64,000 nt of DNA from a candidate division LCP-89 bacterium B3_LCP (GTDB lineage: Bacteria; Electryoneota; B3-LCP), in the NCBI GenBank assembly GCA_005223185.1, contig NJBN01000004.1:295443-359442 (forward strand). The letters are read 5' to 3'. Of this stretch, positions 31,454 to 42,600 are shown piece after piece. The stretch's first letter is position 1; each line of letters starts with the position of its first letter. The notes below the pieces were generated by a model that saw only the letters and a program-made list of their open reading frames with translations, had not been told where the DNA came from and searched no databases. The position numbers and the translations under genes were made by a program.

Positions 31454-34400
31454 TTACTTGAGTAACACCATCTTCCGCGTGTCACTGAAACTTCCCGCTT
31501 CCATGCGGATAAGGTATATCCCGGAAGCCAACCCTTGCCCAGAGAATGTTACTTCGTGGATTCCAGCATCTCTCCAGCCGTTGACCAGTTCTGTAACCAT
31601 ACGACCTGAAATGTCGTAAACCTTCACGTTGACCAGACCAGCAAATGGTAGCTGATAGCTGAGAACTGTATTGGGATTGAAGGGGTTGGGGTAGTTCTGT
31701 CCCATGCTGTAGTGATCCGGCAATGTATTCGAAGCTACAGGTTCTATGCCAGTTACTACGGATCCAGTGGTGAATTTGACCGTGAAGTCATCTTCCAAGG
31801 GAATAGCCAGGCTGTCGTACTCGTTGTTGTAGAGGTACTGCAGTCCGATGGCTCCCTCTTCATTCTCTATCCCCACCGTACACCCATCTAATATATTGCT
31901 GAGGCTATTGTAATACACGATAATTTCACCATCTCCGGTGGTGGATGGATAGTATGCCGGATCGAGCAGTACGAGCTGGTATGTCTCCATCTCTGTGGTA
32001 GAATACATGTGCGGCATCTGATACCATTCCACGATGAAGCGGTGGTTGTCGGTATCGTGATAGTAGCTGACCTGCCCGCCGGATAGTAGATCCATTTCAT
32101 CCCAGAAGACAGCGATCAGGCGGTTGGGCGGCAGAGCATCAGGTATGGGCAGGTTCTGCGGAAAGAAGACGGAAGTTGTATCGAATGATACCCAGCCGTT
32201 GGCATGCACGGTTATGCGATCGTATTCCGTGCCGTAAAAGCCGAAATTGTACGGCAGCATGACCTGGGTGAAGGGCAAAGGATCAAAGTTCAGTTCAGTT
32301 CCGTTGCCACCTGCTAAAGGTGCGATTTCCAGCCACTCATAGTCAGGTGCATCCAGGCCGTCGTATTCGTCATAAGCATAGTAGCCATACGCATCAGGTC
32401 CACTGGGTACGTAACGTGAATCACCCACTGCGATGGTAAACTCATCGGAGCCTATATATCCTCCGGTGGTGGTAATCATCAGAGTGAACTTCACGGAATC
32501 CTCCATGGGGAAAGTCGAATCGGCATGGACGTCCGCAAACGTAATCGTCCCCAGCGAATCAGACTGAAGCAGATTCAACGAACCGCTGTTCTGAGGGATG
32601 GTAATCAGAGGAGAATCACCCTCTATGTAAACGCTAGCGTCAGAGGCATCACCGGTGCCGTCATTGTAGAAGGTGACCTGGAGATCCGCAGTTTCACCGG
32701 GATCCAGATGGTTATTATCATTTCCGGTGACATCATCGATGAAAAAGTCGTAGTATTGGATCTGAGGCGCATGGGCAGTCAGAGAGAACTGCGACAGCCA
32801 GGTGCTGTCCCCGTTAGTAGCTGTCAAATTGAAATCCACCTGATGCAGATCGGGTATATTGCCAACTGTACCGATTTCGAAGGCATCATCAGCGGTTGCG
32901 GTTGATAGACTGGGTATGTTGGGGTACACTTCCAGGCTGTCTATCAATTCGATAAAGGGATCATCACTGGAGATGTTGGCATCAATGTTTATCGCTGTTT
33001 GCGTGCCGAAGTTTTTCAATTCGACGGATAGCAGACAATTTTCCCCTAAATCCAGTTGCTGGTTGTTGTTTCCGCTGGGATCGGATAAGGTCAAATCTTC
33101 GAATAAGACGTAATTTATCTGATCGGTCAGCACCTCAATTTCGCCGGTATAGCGGAAGTGATTTTGCAGTGTCGCTGTGACGACGATATTGTCACCCGGC
33201 GTGCGCGGAGTAATACTGATTACCTGCGGCATACCAGTCGCCTCCGCAACACCGACGATTTCTTCACCGACACTCAGACCGATGATAGCTCCAGCATCGG
33301 CAGAAACGTTGACTTCGGTGATCTCCGCACTTATGGTACGCGGGTGCAGAACAGTCAGCTCCTGGGGAACCTGAGAATATAAAGTAGTGAAGGCATCCCC
33401 GAAGTGGTGCAGCAAGTGGTAAGTAACCGTTTTACTCCACCCATTTGAGACCCAACCCGAAGCACTCAGATAATACTTGCCGGAGGCATTGCCGAAACAG
33501 GTACGCAGTTCCGGCGATCCGGTTGAATCTGAACCGTATCCGGGATCGAAATCGGGCCACATGCTGTCGTAAACACCCCACTGGTAAGTGTCGTTCACGA
33601 AAGAATACGACACTTCACTGGCGGCGTTTAAACCTAACGCTCCATGTTCCATGTTGTAAAATGCTTCAGCGAAACAATCACCCGATACGCTGAAGTTACC
33701 GGTACAGCAATTGGTGGAAAACACGAAGGGGAGCATGTCATTGTACAGCCCGGATAGGTTGCCGATATAGTAAGCAGGATCACCCCAGCCTGTGACACTG
33801 CCGTGATCTCTATGTTGCACCAGAAAAGCGCCGCTGTTGATGGCGCTATTGATTCCTGTGGCACTACCAGTCCAGTTGGTTAAGTATGATGGATCTTCCG
33901 GGATATAGTTAAGTCCTAATGGACCGAAATAGTCTACTATCATTCCGGTATTCGGGTTGGTGGACCAATACGGTAAAGGACCAGAATAACCAGCGTATTG
34001 CCTGACAGGGTCCATACTCAACTCGTTGGAAAGGTACCCGTAGATCACCTCACAGCAGAGAATGAACCAGCGATCATCCTGCCAGCCGCCCGCAATTAAG
34101 GGGTGTTCATAGAAACCGGGATCGGTGGGTGGATTTCGTTCGAAATCCAGCACCTTGCCTACCATGGTCTCCAGGTCGTCGCCATCATTGGCAGGAATGC
34201 GGCTGATAGCCATGTCTGGAAGGTTGTTAGCGGTCATGTCTACGTACATGTTGTCGGAAACGCAGTAATCGTCCCACTCGGGTGAAGTAATCGGATTTTG
34301 ACCGCCAGAATTCTCGTGGTCACCCAAAAGCAAAACAGCCACAGGTGCAGGATCCCAGGTCCAGTATGCAGTTATGAGGTAGTTATATATATTCTGCCAG

Positions 34401-35284
34401 GTGTTTCCACCCAGTTCGGTCAAAGTTACGATTCCCGTAGAAATCCCCTGTTGGATCCTCCACTGTTTGATGGAATCCGCCCAGGCGATGAATTCTGGAT
34501 CGTCAGGTGTGATTATCACGTATTCGACGTTATCTTCATCCGTTGGGTTAGTTTGATCATAGTTCACCTGAGGCAGAGAAGCATAATTGAGCAGGTGCTG
34601 GCGCAAGATTGGTTCCCAGTAACGGCTGCGCAGCCTGTCTTCCCCAAAGTGCCCATTTCCACCACGGAATTTTACACTGACCTTTATATCACGGTAAACC
34701 ACCAGTTCTTTAGTAACGGGGTTATACTGAAATGGCGTGATTCCCAGTATAATGCAGTCAACGCCGCGTATATTCCGGGTTTCGGATAACAGAACCGGCG
34801 CTTCAGGATAGTAAGCATCCTGGTTGTAAATGTCCGGGTTTTTTATGTAAACCGGCGGTGAATCATCTGTTTCTGCTGGTATAGGGGCTGAGGGAATTAT
34901 ATCCAGATTCTTGAAAATCTCTGTACGATAGTCAACGATTTCCACATAAGCTGAAGCCCCTTGCGGGATGGCTATATAGCGCCCTGATCCGGGGAGGTTG
35001 GGCGTTCCCGCATCGGTGGGGAGATGGACCCCCGGTATATGCACCATTTGCATCGTACTTCCGTTTATCTCCATATCCAGGATAGCCATCTCTGTGATGG
35101 AAAAGATGACTTCGACACCTGCACCGTCTTGTGATAGGAGGTTAAAGCCTGAATTACCCCAGGCGTTATCGAAGGTGACGATTTCAGCATCGGCTGTGGT
35201 AAGCATCATCAGGCTTGCCATTACAATGACCAAAGTACATCCGATATTTGTCAGACCGAAGGACGCCCGTGTTTCACTGATCAT
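31454..35284 (-). CDS. Gingipain-like cysteine protease (peptidase family C25) with T9SS tail
   Basis: 1276 residues. Signal peptide to about residue 33, a gingipain-type propeptide (YIAIPQGASAYVEIVDYR...), then the C25 catalytic domain from about 255 (YVIITPDDPEF, LLLGDHENSGG). The dyad is visible: His494 in HRDHGSVTGW and Cys526 in STNCCTGNF, a spacing of 32 against 33 in RgpB. After it come Ig-like and CARDB-like beta modules (two blocks with D-x-x-G-N-N and D-P/L-G-E), a further domain from about 1000, and a tail with YPNPFNPNT, VYDISGR and KMVLLK. C25 enzymes are classic T9SS cargo. Transcribed alone from the promoter at 35370. Confidence 0.93.
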   Translation of the reverse strand: MISETRASFGLTNIGCTLVIVMASLMMLTTADAEIVTFDNAWGNSGFNLLSQDGAGVEVIFSITEMAILDMEINGSTMQMVHIPGVHLPTDAGTPNLPGSGRYIAIPQGASAYVEIVDYRTEIFKNLDIIPSAPIPAETDDSPPVYIKNPDIYNQDAYYPEAPVLLSETRNIRGVDCIILGITPFQYNPVTKELVVYRDIKVSVKFRGGNGHFGEDRLRSRYWEPILRQHLLNYASLPQVNYDQTNPTDEDNVEYVIITPDDPEFIAWADSIKQWRIQQGISTGIVTLTELGGNTWQNIYNYLITAYWTWDPAPVAVLLLGDHENSGGQNPITSPEWDDYCVSDNMYVDMTANNLPDMAISRIPANDGDDLETMVGKVLDFERNPPTDPGFYEHPLIAGGWQDDRWFILCCEVIYGYLSNELSMDPVRQYAGYSGPLPYWSTNPNTGMIVDYFGPLGLNYIPEDPSYLTNWTGSATGINSAINSGAFLVQHRDHGSVTGWGDPAYYIGNLSGLYNDMLPFVFSTNCCTGNFSVSGDCFAEAFYNMEHGALGLNAASEVSYSFVNDTYQWGVYDSMWPDFDPGYGSDSTGSPELRTCFGNASGKYYLSASGWVSNGWSKTVTYHLLHHFGDAFTTLYSQVPQELTVLHPRTISAEITEVNVSADAGAIIGLSVGEEIVGVAEATGMPQVISITPRTPGDNIVVTATLQNHFRYTGEIEVLTDQINYVLFEDLTLSDPSGNNNQQLDLGENCLLSVELKNFGTQTAINIDANISSDDPFIELIDSLEVYPNIPSLSTATADDAFEIGTVGNIPDLHQVDFNLTATNGDSTWLSQFSLTAHAPQIQYYDFFIDDVTGNDNNHLDPGETADLQVTFYNDGTGDASDASVYIEGDSPLITIPQNSGSLNLLQSDSLGTITFADVHADSTFPMEDSVKFTLMITTTGGYIGSDEFTIAVGDSRYVPSGPDAYGYYAYDEYDGLDAPDYEWLEIAPLAGGNGTELNFDPLPFTQVMLPYNFGFYGTEYDRITVHANGWVSFDTTSVFFPQNLPIPDALPPNRLIAVFWDEMDLLSGGQVSYYHDTDNHRFIVEWYQMPHMYSTTEMETYQLVLLDPAYYPSTTGDGEIIVYYNSLSNILDGCTVGIENEEGAIGLQYLYNNEYDSLAIPLEDDFTVKFTTGSVVTGIEPVASNTLPDHYSMGQNYPNPFNPNTVLSYQLPFAGLVNVKVYDISGRMVTELVNGWRDAGIHEVTFSGQGLASGIYLIRMEAGSFSDTRKMVLLK

Positions 35285-35369
35285 GATATCTTCCCTGTTG
35301 TTTAAATTTGAGTTGAGTATGTGGCGAAACTGTATCTGAATATGCTTCTGATACTTTTACAGCTATATC

Positions 35370-35398
35370 AATTTAATAAATATATTCAGGTGTGTCAA
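35370..35398 (-). promoter_or_regulatory. Promoter of the C25 protease gene
   Basis: Minus strand -35 TTGACA (35398-35393), 17-bp spacer, -10 TAAATT (35375-35370). Confidence 0.65.
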
Positions 35399-35517
35399 GC
35401 GATATTTTTTGCGTAAAAGGAGATGATAGTAAGATGGTAACTTATTTTATAGGTGAAGTGGTGGACAAATCAGGCGAAGAACTGATACTGCGAAACTGGT
35501 TACTTGGAGAGAAAACA

Positions 35518-35539
35518 GGCTGCCTCAGTTGAGACAGCC
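35518..35539. terminator. Terminator of the TonB/T9SS operon
   Basis: GGCTGCCTCA (35518-35527) pairs with TGAGACAGCC (35530-35539) with one mismatch; the minus-strand side is followed by TGTTTTC. It lies 26 bases after the last gene of the operon. Confidence 0.75.
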
Positions 35540-35564
35540 CGTTTTTGTTTATGTTATGTTTGGA

Positions 35565-38495
35565 TTACTTCACTAAGATCATTTTTTGAGCTTGTTCGAA
35601 ATTGGCAGTCTTGATCTTGTAGAAGTAAATGCCTGAAGCAAATTGAGCCCCATCCCAACTGACAGAATGGTAACCTGCATTCAGGTTTCGGTCAACTAAC
35701 TTAGCGACTTCCTGTCCCATCAGGTTGTAGATGGTCAGTTCAACCTTGGTATTTTCAGGAATGGCGAAGCGAATCTGCGTCACCGGGTTGAACGGGTTGG
35801 GGAAGTTCTGCTGCAGTTCGTAGGTTAGAGGTTGAACAACCTTGTTCTCCGGTTCTACGCCTGTACCGGGATTATTCCCGAAGTAGTCGAGAACGTTGGA
35901 GAGGAAGGTTTCAGTGTTGTCTGTATCCATCATGAACAGACAGAAACCAAGCGCTATTGAATTATGCTGGTCAACATCATCCCTGTGACCGCATGGATCA
36001 CCTACCGCAGTCCCTGGTGAAGTGAAGAAGAGACCCTCAGTAGCCGTAGGATTGGTGGTAATATAGTAGTCCGACCAGTTGCCAACACCAGGATCGTACC
36101 CGCTTAATTCCAGTGGAACGGTTAAACCGGCACATATCGGATCGGCAGTTATTTGAAGGGAACTATAGCTCACGTCACTGGTCACTCCACCAATGTGCAG
36201 CCAGTCATAAGCGAAGTTACCCGTAGCGAAATTCACACTGCCCCAGACATATCCAATCATCTCTTCAGATGAGTAGAGCAGGTTCTTGCCCTGGCGAAGG
36301 AAGTTGGTGAAAGGGTTGTCCACTGTATTCGGTGGGAATACGGAAGCCTCATAGTCTCCGAATCCTACCCAGAAGCAGTTATCGTAATTGGACAGGACCG
36401 TCCAATAGTCAGGTGCTCCGTTTTCATCAACATCCCAGATGTCGTAGGTAACTGCTAAGGCGTCTAATGCATCGGTGATCGTGGAGTCGTAATCAATTGA
36501 AGAGTACAATTGATCAGAGCAGAACAACACATCAGCACCAGTACCGGTGAAGGTTGTCGTCCAGCACTCATAATGAGGCGTTGACATGGGATTACCCAGG
36601 AGGTCTTCCGCGGTGAGCCAGTATTCCAGTGAGGTAGTGATTGGTTGTGGGAATGAGAATGTGTATTGGTCGCCTCCTGCCGAGACCAGTGAAGCCTCAA
36701 AGTTAATGGTGCCATCCTTGATTCCGTGTATCATGGCATCGGTAACACCATCACCGTCGGTTATCGTTGCCAGTATATCCTGCGGCATAGTTCCCTCTAT
36801 ACCGTAACGGGACCCCTCTACCAGTTTGACTGTACCTTCACCAAACCAGTTGAGAGTATTCACCAGAATTCCTTCAGCTACATTATAACTGACCAGATCT
36901 TCCAGTACCCATGCCAAAAAGACCATTTTGTAGGGGCCGTCATAGCGAGTGGCAGCGGATTCGTCGTCCTCTGTCCAGAAACATGTTGTAGCAGGTGATA
37001 CAGGCCAAGCCCAGTCGTTGTAGTTAGGATCGGGACTATCTTTGATAAACGTGCCGAACCAATCACCGGAAACCGGATCTCCGTCAACTCCTGTGTACAT
37101 GGTGTCCACTGTAGTTGCATCCGACCAACCATCAGCCACCCATAGATAATCGTACATGAACCAGCCTGGTTCAGCAGTGAATTCCGTCCAGTGACCAGAA
37201 CCGCCGAAAGCTCCACCTAAGTAATCAGAACTGGAGAAGAAGAAGCTTCCTCCGTCGTCCATGAAGTTGGCGACCGGATCTTCTGTAAGATCGTCTTCAT
37301 TCAGCGGTAGACTACCTGAATTGGCTGTGCCGTTGAACCATACGATGGAATTGTAGTTTGTGGTATTAACTACGTCATCACCCGGGTAACCCTGATCATC
37401 CGGACTGCCACCATCTATTAACCAGTAATCGTAATCATACCCATTGCTTGCGAGAGCATTTGTGTAAACGATTCCATCATATCTTCCGCCAGTATCATTA
37501 ACCAGCAGGATTTTAGCACCGCTGGGCTCTAGATAACTGAAGTTGTAGCCACCGGGACCTGGAGCCAACGCCGGGTGACCGGTGTTATCTTCGGCTTCCA
37601 CCCGGAAGTTGATCATGGAGCCAACTGCTTGAGCGGGGATTTCGCCGCTGTATTCGTCTCCTACATTAGTCATGGCAACCGTCTGTTCATCGCCTCCATC
37701 AACCGAGTATATCAGGTTGGCAAAATCTACAACGCCAGGATCACCACCGGCAATCTGGTCGGTGATTGTAGCGGTGATTTCATAGGGCCCGGCTGTGTAA
37801 GTATCGGGTGGATCTACTATCCCTACAATAACAGGTGGGGGGTCACCGTACATATCGACGTCAGTTCTGATCAGCCAGTCAATGCCGTATGCCCACCAGC
37901 CGGACTCGCCTACATAATTTCCACCTGGAGTTGTAAGCCAGCACAAGCTGTGGTAGGGGTGGTCATCTGCGGCGTCACCCAGTATTGAAGGGTAATAGGG
38001 TTCGCCACCGCCACCCAGAAGAACATACCCGACGAAGAATGGATCAGTGCCGATATCAAGCGCATCCGGCGGGTAACCCCAATCTTCAAAAACAACTACC
38101 TGGGGGTTTCCTGAATTGTCAAATGGGTAGGTGATCGGACCTGCCAGGATTTCCCCAAGTGGAGATGGCGCTGAATTTCCAGAGCCCCAGGGCCAGCCCG
38201 GTTCGTTATTATCGTAGTAATCGGCAGGATCGAAACCATCCGCCATTGCCCAGATGAATAACTGAGCATCGCCTCCCATACCATCATTGAAGTTAAATTC
38301 AGTACTGATGATTTTACTCTCGGTAGGTGGTTCGAACCACACGCCGCACGTGTCACCGGGCAGAGGACGGCCGGAATAATAAGCCGAGGTGCCGTCATCA
38401 TATTGAATGGTGAAGATGATTTGTGAGTGCGCTGTCAGCGCCATTACCATCATCAAGCCGCCCAGCAGGGCTAAAGTGAGAATTTTTTTGTACAT
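35565..38495 (-). CDS. T9SS-sorted protein with two GATase/ThuA-like domains
   Basis: 976 residues from the ATG at 38495 (MYKKILTLALLGG...), preferred because AGGAGG lies inside the longer frame. After the signal peptide and a beta-sandwich domain (about 25-210) comes an Ig-like block. Two successive Rossmann-like domains then share a plan: an L-x-V/C-x-D strand, W-x-V/I-D, SIVWFNG or CFWVGFGD, and G-G-S-F-F-F-S-S or K-N-L-L-Y-S-S-E-E-M. The second is strongly paralogous to the first gene of the window. The elbow cysteine of active amidotransferases is absent. The tail has FPNPFNPVTQI, IYNLMGQEV and KMILVK. Last gene of the operon; function unknown. Confidence 0.87.
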   Translation of the reverse strand: MYKKILTLALLGGLMMVMALTAHSQIIFTIQYDDGTSAYYSGRPLPGDTCGVWFEPPTESKIISTEFNFNDGMGGDAQLFIWAMADGFDPADYYDNNEPGWPWGSGNSAPSPLGEILAGPITYPFDNSGNPQVVVFEDWGYPPDALDIGTDPFFVGYVLLGGGGEPYYPSILGDAADDHPYHSLCWLTTPGGNYVGESGWWAYGIDWLIRTDVDMYGDPPPVIVGIVDPPDTYTAGPYEITATITDQIAGGDPGVVDFANLIYSVDGGDEQTVAMTNVGDEYSGEIPAQAVGSMINFRVEAEDNTGHPALAPGPGGYNFSYLEPSGAKILLVNDTGGRYDGIVYTNALASNGYDYDYWLIDGGSPDDQGYPGDDVVNTTNYNSIVWFNGTANSGSLPLNEDDLTEDPVANFMDDGGSFFFSSSDYLGGAFGGSGHWTEFTAEPGWFMYDYLWVADGWSDATTVDTMYTGVDGDPVSGDWFGTFIKDSPDPNYNDWAWPVSPATTCFWTEDDESAATRYDGPYKMVFLAWVLEDLVSYNVAEGILVNTLNWFGEGTVKLVEGSRYGIEGTMPQDILATITDGDGVTDAMIHGIKDGTINFEASLVSAGGDQYTFSFPQPITTSLEYWLTAEDLLGNPMSTPHYECWTTTFTGTGADVLFCSDQLYSSIDYDSTITDALDALAVTYDIWDVDENGAPDYWTVLSNYDNCFWVGFGDYEASVFPPNTVDNPFTNFLRQGKNLLYSSEEMIGYVWGSVNFATGNFAYDWLHIGGVTSDVSYSSLQITADPICAGLTVPLELSGYDPGVGNWSDYYITTNPTATEGLFFTSPGTAVGDPCGHRDDVDQHNSIALGFCLFMMDTDNTETFLSNVLDYFGNNPGTGVEPENKVVQPLTYELQQNFPNPFNPVTQIRFAIPENTKVELTIYNLMGQEVAKLVDRNLNAGYHSVSWDGAQFASGIYFYKIKTANFEQAQKMILVK

Positions 38496-38631
38496 AACTC
38501 CTCCTGTCATGAGTTTATATTTGTTATTAACTGTATTTGCGATTTCGCCGGAGGCGAAGTTTTCCCCCGAAACTAAATTTGAGATCTAAAGAGGATTACC
38601 CCCAGACCCTCAGGCGTCCATCGCTTTTTGC

Positions 38632-39573
38632 TTAGAATTCTATCAAGCTATTGATGTGATCTATCAGTTCAAACAGGTAACCGGCAAAGTCATCTATGTA
38701 AACGTAACTGACGTCGAACTGCAGGTCCTCTTCCAATTGCGTTCCTGCTTCAGGTATAACCTGTATGCGGTTTTCGTCATATATGACATCGTAGGAAACA
38801 TCATAGGTCGTACCCGGTGGCACAATCTCAGTGTAACTATGAACCCCTAAATTGACGGGCTGCAGGTACCAAGTAGTGTCCTGTTCACCTTCAACCATAA
38901 CCAATTCGATGATTTCATTGGCGATATCGGTACCATATATCTGAAGTTGATCGTTCACAAATCCCGTGTCTACTACAGTTAATTCAGTTTCTGAACTCTC
39001 AAATTCCTGCAGGTAGAAGTAATTCTGAGCGTTAATCAGATGCAGTGTTTCCGAACCGAAACCGGGATCGTGTTCCGTTGGGGCGTAGCCTTCACCCATG
39101 AGATTGAAGACTTCAGTAGCCATATCAATGGATTCCTGCGCCAGCCCCAGCAGTTCCTCTTGGCTGCCTTCGCCCGATATTTCCAGCACTGAGCGTTCGA
39201 TGGTGGCGGAAAGGCTTAATCCCGCATAAGCGTCCGCCAATAGATCAGGCTGCGCACCGGAATCCGCCAGGGTAACAGTGAAGGAGAACTGAATGCCGGC
39301 ATCGGAGAAATCGGTTAAACGCACTGCGCACCATCCCAGACCGTTATAAGCGGGGAGATAGAAAGCGTTGCGCTGATTTGCTTCGATGAAATAGACCTGG
39401 GCAGTTTCAAAGTCATTATCTGCGTATGCTGCCCAGCCGGACGTCATCAGGTCGTCAATGCTGGTCCAAGCTATGGGTATGTTTTCGCTCTGGTCTTCAC
39501 AAGCGCTGAGGAAGACCCCCAGAAGCAGCAAGCTGATTCCGGTTAAGATAATTTTTGTGTTCAATGCTTTCAT
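38632..39573 (-). CDS. TPR-containing lipoprotein
   Basis: 313 residues. The lipobox LGVFLSAC-E marks an exported lipoprotein. Residues 38-150 contain tetratricopeptide-like helices (GWAAYADNDFETAQVYFIEANQ; AYNGLGWCAVRLTDFSDAGIQF), a fold for protein-protein contacts. The C-terminal 100 residues are beta-rich. AGGAG precedes the ATG. It lies 28 bases after the very large T9SS gene and 136 bp before the last operon gene. By position it may be an outer-membrane lipoprotein that assembles with the PorV-like or TonB proteins of the same operon; that is inference. Confidence 0.78.
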   Translation of the reverse strand: MKALNTKIILTGISLLLLGVFLSACEDQSENIPIAWTSIDDLMTSGWAAYADNDFETAQVYFIEANQRNAFYLPAYNGLGWCAVRLTDFSDAGIQFSFTVTLADSGAQPDLLADAYAGLSLSATIERSVLEISGEGSQEELLGLAQESIDMATEVFNLMGEGYAPTEHDPGFGSETLHLINAQNYFYLQEFESSETELTVVDTGFVNDQLQIYGTDIANEIIELVMVEGEQDTTWYLQPVNLGVHSYTEIVPPGTTYDVSYDVIYDENRIQVIPEAGTQLEEDLQFDVSYVYIDDFAGYLFELIDHINSLIEF

Positions 39574-39601
39574 TCCAGAACTCCTGGCTGTTTTAATGCC
39601 T

Positions 39602-42600
39602 CTATTTCAGGAGCATCATTTTACGATATAAAGTTCCTTCTTCAGCCTGCAGGCGCAGGAAGTAAACGCCGCTAGAGAAGTTATCCGCATTCCACCGTAT
39701 TACGTGGTGACCGGCTTCATAGCGGCCTTCGAACAGGCGTGTTACCAGTTTACCCATTACATTGAAGATATCAACGTCCACATTCTGCGAACGGGTCAGT
39801 TCAAATTGAATTTTAGTAGCCGGGTTGAAGGGATTGGGATAGTTCTGACCCAGACCGAACCTGTAAGGCATTTCTGGCGTCATGTCTTCCAAAGGTCCAG
39901 CGAAGACCTGGAACTGTCCAAATTTCCAACTGTAGGTCTTTAGTAAACCTTCGCTCAATGATGTGCCGCCCACATACACCCAGGTATCGCCTTCAGCACG
40001 ATATACACCGACGTCAGAGTTACCGGCAAGCGTTGCGTTATATGGAATCTCGACTTCAATAGGTACAGATAGGCCTAAGCTGGTGGAACCTGCGGATAAA
40101 ATCGGACCGACTGCTGTGTGCGAAGGATCCGGATCGGCGAAGACAGACCAGCCCGATCCTGCTGGTGCGGGGTTGTCGGGATACTGAGATAAGCTCAAGA
40201 GGATAATATGATCGTCATCCATCGCCATGGGCGGGATGGCGACACTCACACCTGATTGCAGAATGCGGATCGTTCCGCCAGTTAATCCTTCTATGCAGTC
40301 TATCGATACCGGTAAGGGAGCGGATGCTTTTTCATTTCCATTGGCATCTTCACAGTAAGCTGTAAATTCAAGGTTGGCAGGGAATTCAATCTCCTCTAAA
40401 TGTTGGGCGATATGATAGATGAAATCCGACGCCTGCTGATTTGAGTAGAACACATCCTGATCGAGTGTTATCAGGGTGTCTCCTCCGGTTTCAGTGGAAA
40501 TTCCTCCGGTGATGTCAACTTCAGGCCCTTCCAGTTCAGTCAGACCTATCGATTCTACACGGTATAACTGCCCACCATCGGGGAACAGTCTTTCCTGCGT
40601 GAAGGAATATACATCGATGTAATGTTCATCTATCGGATTCTGGGCAACTGTCAGGTTTAGGTAAGGAGGTGGCTCCATGTCGTCACCGAAGACATAGCAT
40701 CCTGGAGCATCGCCTGAGTTAGATGTACAGATTGTCAATACGCGCATATTATTGGGTGGGTCAAAAGTTCCGAGCAATTGAAGTTCAACAGGCAGAGTTA
40801 GCTCGCCCTTTTGTTTCAGGGTATCCGTCGGTATTTGCATGAATGTAACAATATCTACTAGATCCGACGGGGTTGAAGGATAGAAAGTAGAAGTATCAGA
40901 GAGGAGGAGGTAGAAACTGTAACTATTTCTATCATCCCCGTTTACTTTTACTTCTGTGATGGGATGGTCAGGGTTGAAATAACCCTGGGGGAATGTTAGA
41001 TCCTGTATTTGAAAAGCGCGTCCACTCCAGAAGGGGATGTTGAAATCGTATGGAGGAGGGGGCACTGCGGAGTAGTACCAGTTTTTATCCGAAGCGGAAA
41101 TTTTTGTATCAACGGCGTCATAACCGTATTTGCCTCCAAAGAATGTGGTGTCAGATATATCCAGTGCACTGGCGATAATGAAATCTTCGAAGTAGGATGC
41201 GAAAATGGGAGTATAATCAGTGGTATCGTTTTCTGGAACTGTTCCACCGCCTTGTAGGTGAATCAAAAGTCCCAGACCAGAAGTGCCGTGATAGGGGGAT
41301 GTGGCGATATCCGCGATTGTGTGTGTTGTCTGACTCCCGTTTATATCGTCGGGGAAGACCTGTTCGTAAAGATATAACATCAACAGGAATGCGTGAAGAT
41401 GCTCTACATCAATGTTTTTGTCACCCCAGGCTGTTAGTTCGTTGTCGAGGGGGAAAGTTATTGTCCCAGTAGCCACGGGGTAACCGGCAACGTGTTGGCT
41501 GAGGGATGCCAGACCGCCGGTGATCCACTGCTCTTCATCGAAATCCTGGTTCCAGTTAATCAGGGAGAACATCTGATTGCAGGCAGCGGCTCCGGCTTCG
41601 TTAATCCACAGTGGGTCAGTATCTAAGTAGAACATCTCCGCCTGGTTACTCTGTGCAAAAAACAGGCGAGAATATTCATTGTAACCGTCGTAATGTCCGC
41701 TGATATAGGTGCCATCACCGGTGCCTAGGTAATATTGGTCATCAATGTTCAGGAACAATATGACGACGCGGCTATCGCCATCTATGTCATCTACAGAAGA
41801 CGAAGGCGGCAGGGACCCCCACCAGTCCTGACTGGTTTCATAGATTCCCTTGGTGGGATCAGCCGGTATCTCGTCTTCAAACTGGTCTAAGAAGATAGCC
41901 AGTTGATTTTCAGTTCCGTTCTTATTAATCAGACCTAAGTTGGACGAACTGAAATCGATACCATCATCTGACCATTGAAATCCACCCATATACCCACCGG
42001 TGAAGATGTAGTCATCATGCCCGAAAGCGACAGTTCTGACGTCCACATTTAAGCTATCGGAACCATCGTTGTTGTAAACGTAGCCAGACAACATAGTCCA
42101 TTCACCGTGAGGATCAGCGGCTGAATAGAGTCCTCCAGTTGTGGCAAAATAGTAGGTGTCGGCTTTCTTGGTTATCTTATATATGAGCGTGTCATCATGA
42201 CTGCTTTGGATTACTTCCAGAGATGATGAATAAACATCAGTGATATCACCGACAAACCGGTAGGAAGTCAGACCTCCATCCTCGGTGCCAAGCCAAACTG
42301 TGGTGGTATCGCCGTCCTTTTCAGCGTAAAGAGCCTGCCCTGTAAACTGACTGTAACCGAAGGTAATGAGGTTATTTAGATTCAACGTGAGGTAATCCAC
42401 CGTTGGTGGTGTCGAACCAGTCGGGTAGTAAGATATCAGCGAGTCCGCTAGTGTTGCCACCAAACCATAACTCACCTCATCGACCAAGGTCGCCCAGTAT
42501 ATATCATTAACTGTATCTATTACCGTTATGTTCTGTCCGGGTGTTATGGTTAACCCCTTAGTTGTAGCGTTCTCAACAAGTAGATAGAAGATCGCACCGG

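Noticed and set aside
35434..35532. 32-codon plus-strand frame (MVTYFIGEVV...) with GGAG upstream
   Set aside because: Spacing of the Shine-Dalgarno is long, the frame ends inside a terminator stem, and it lies between divergent control signals of other genes; too little support to list as a gene.
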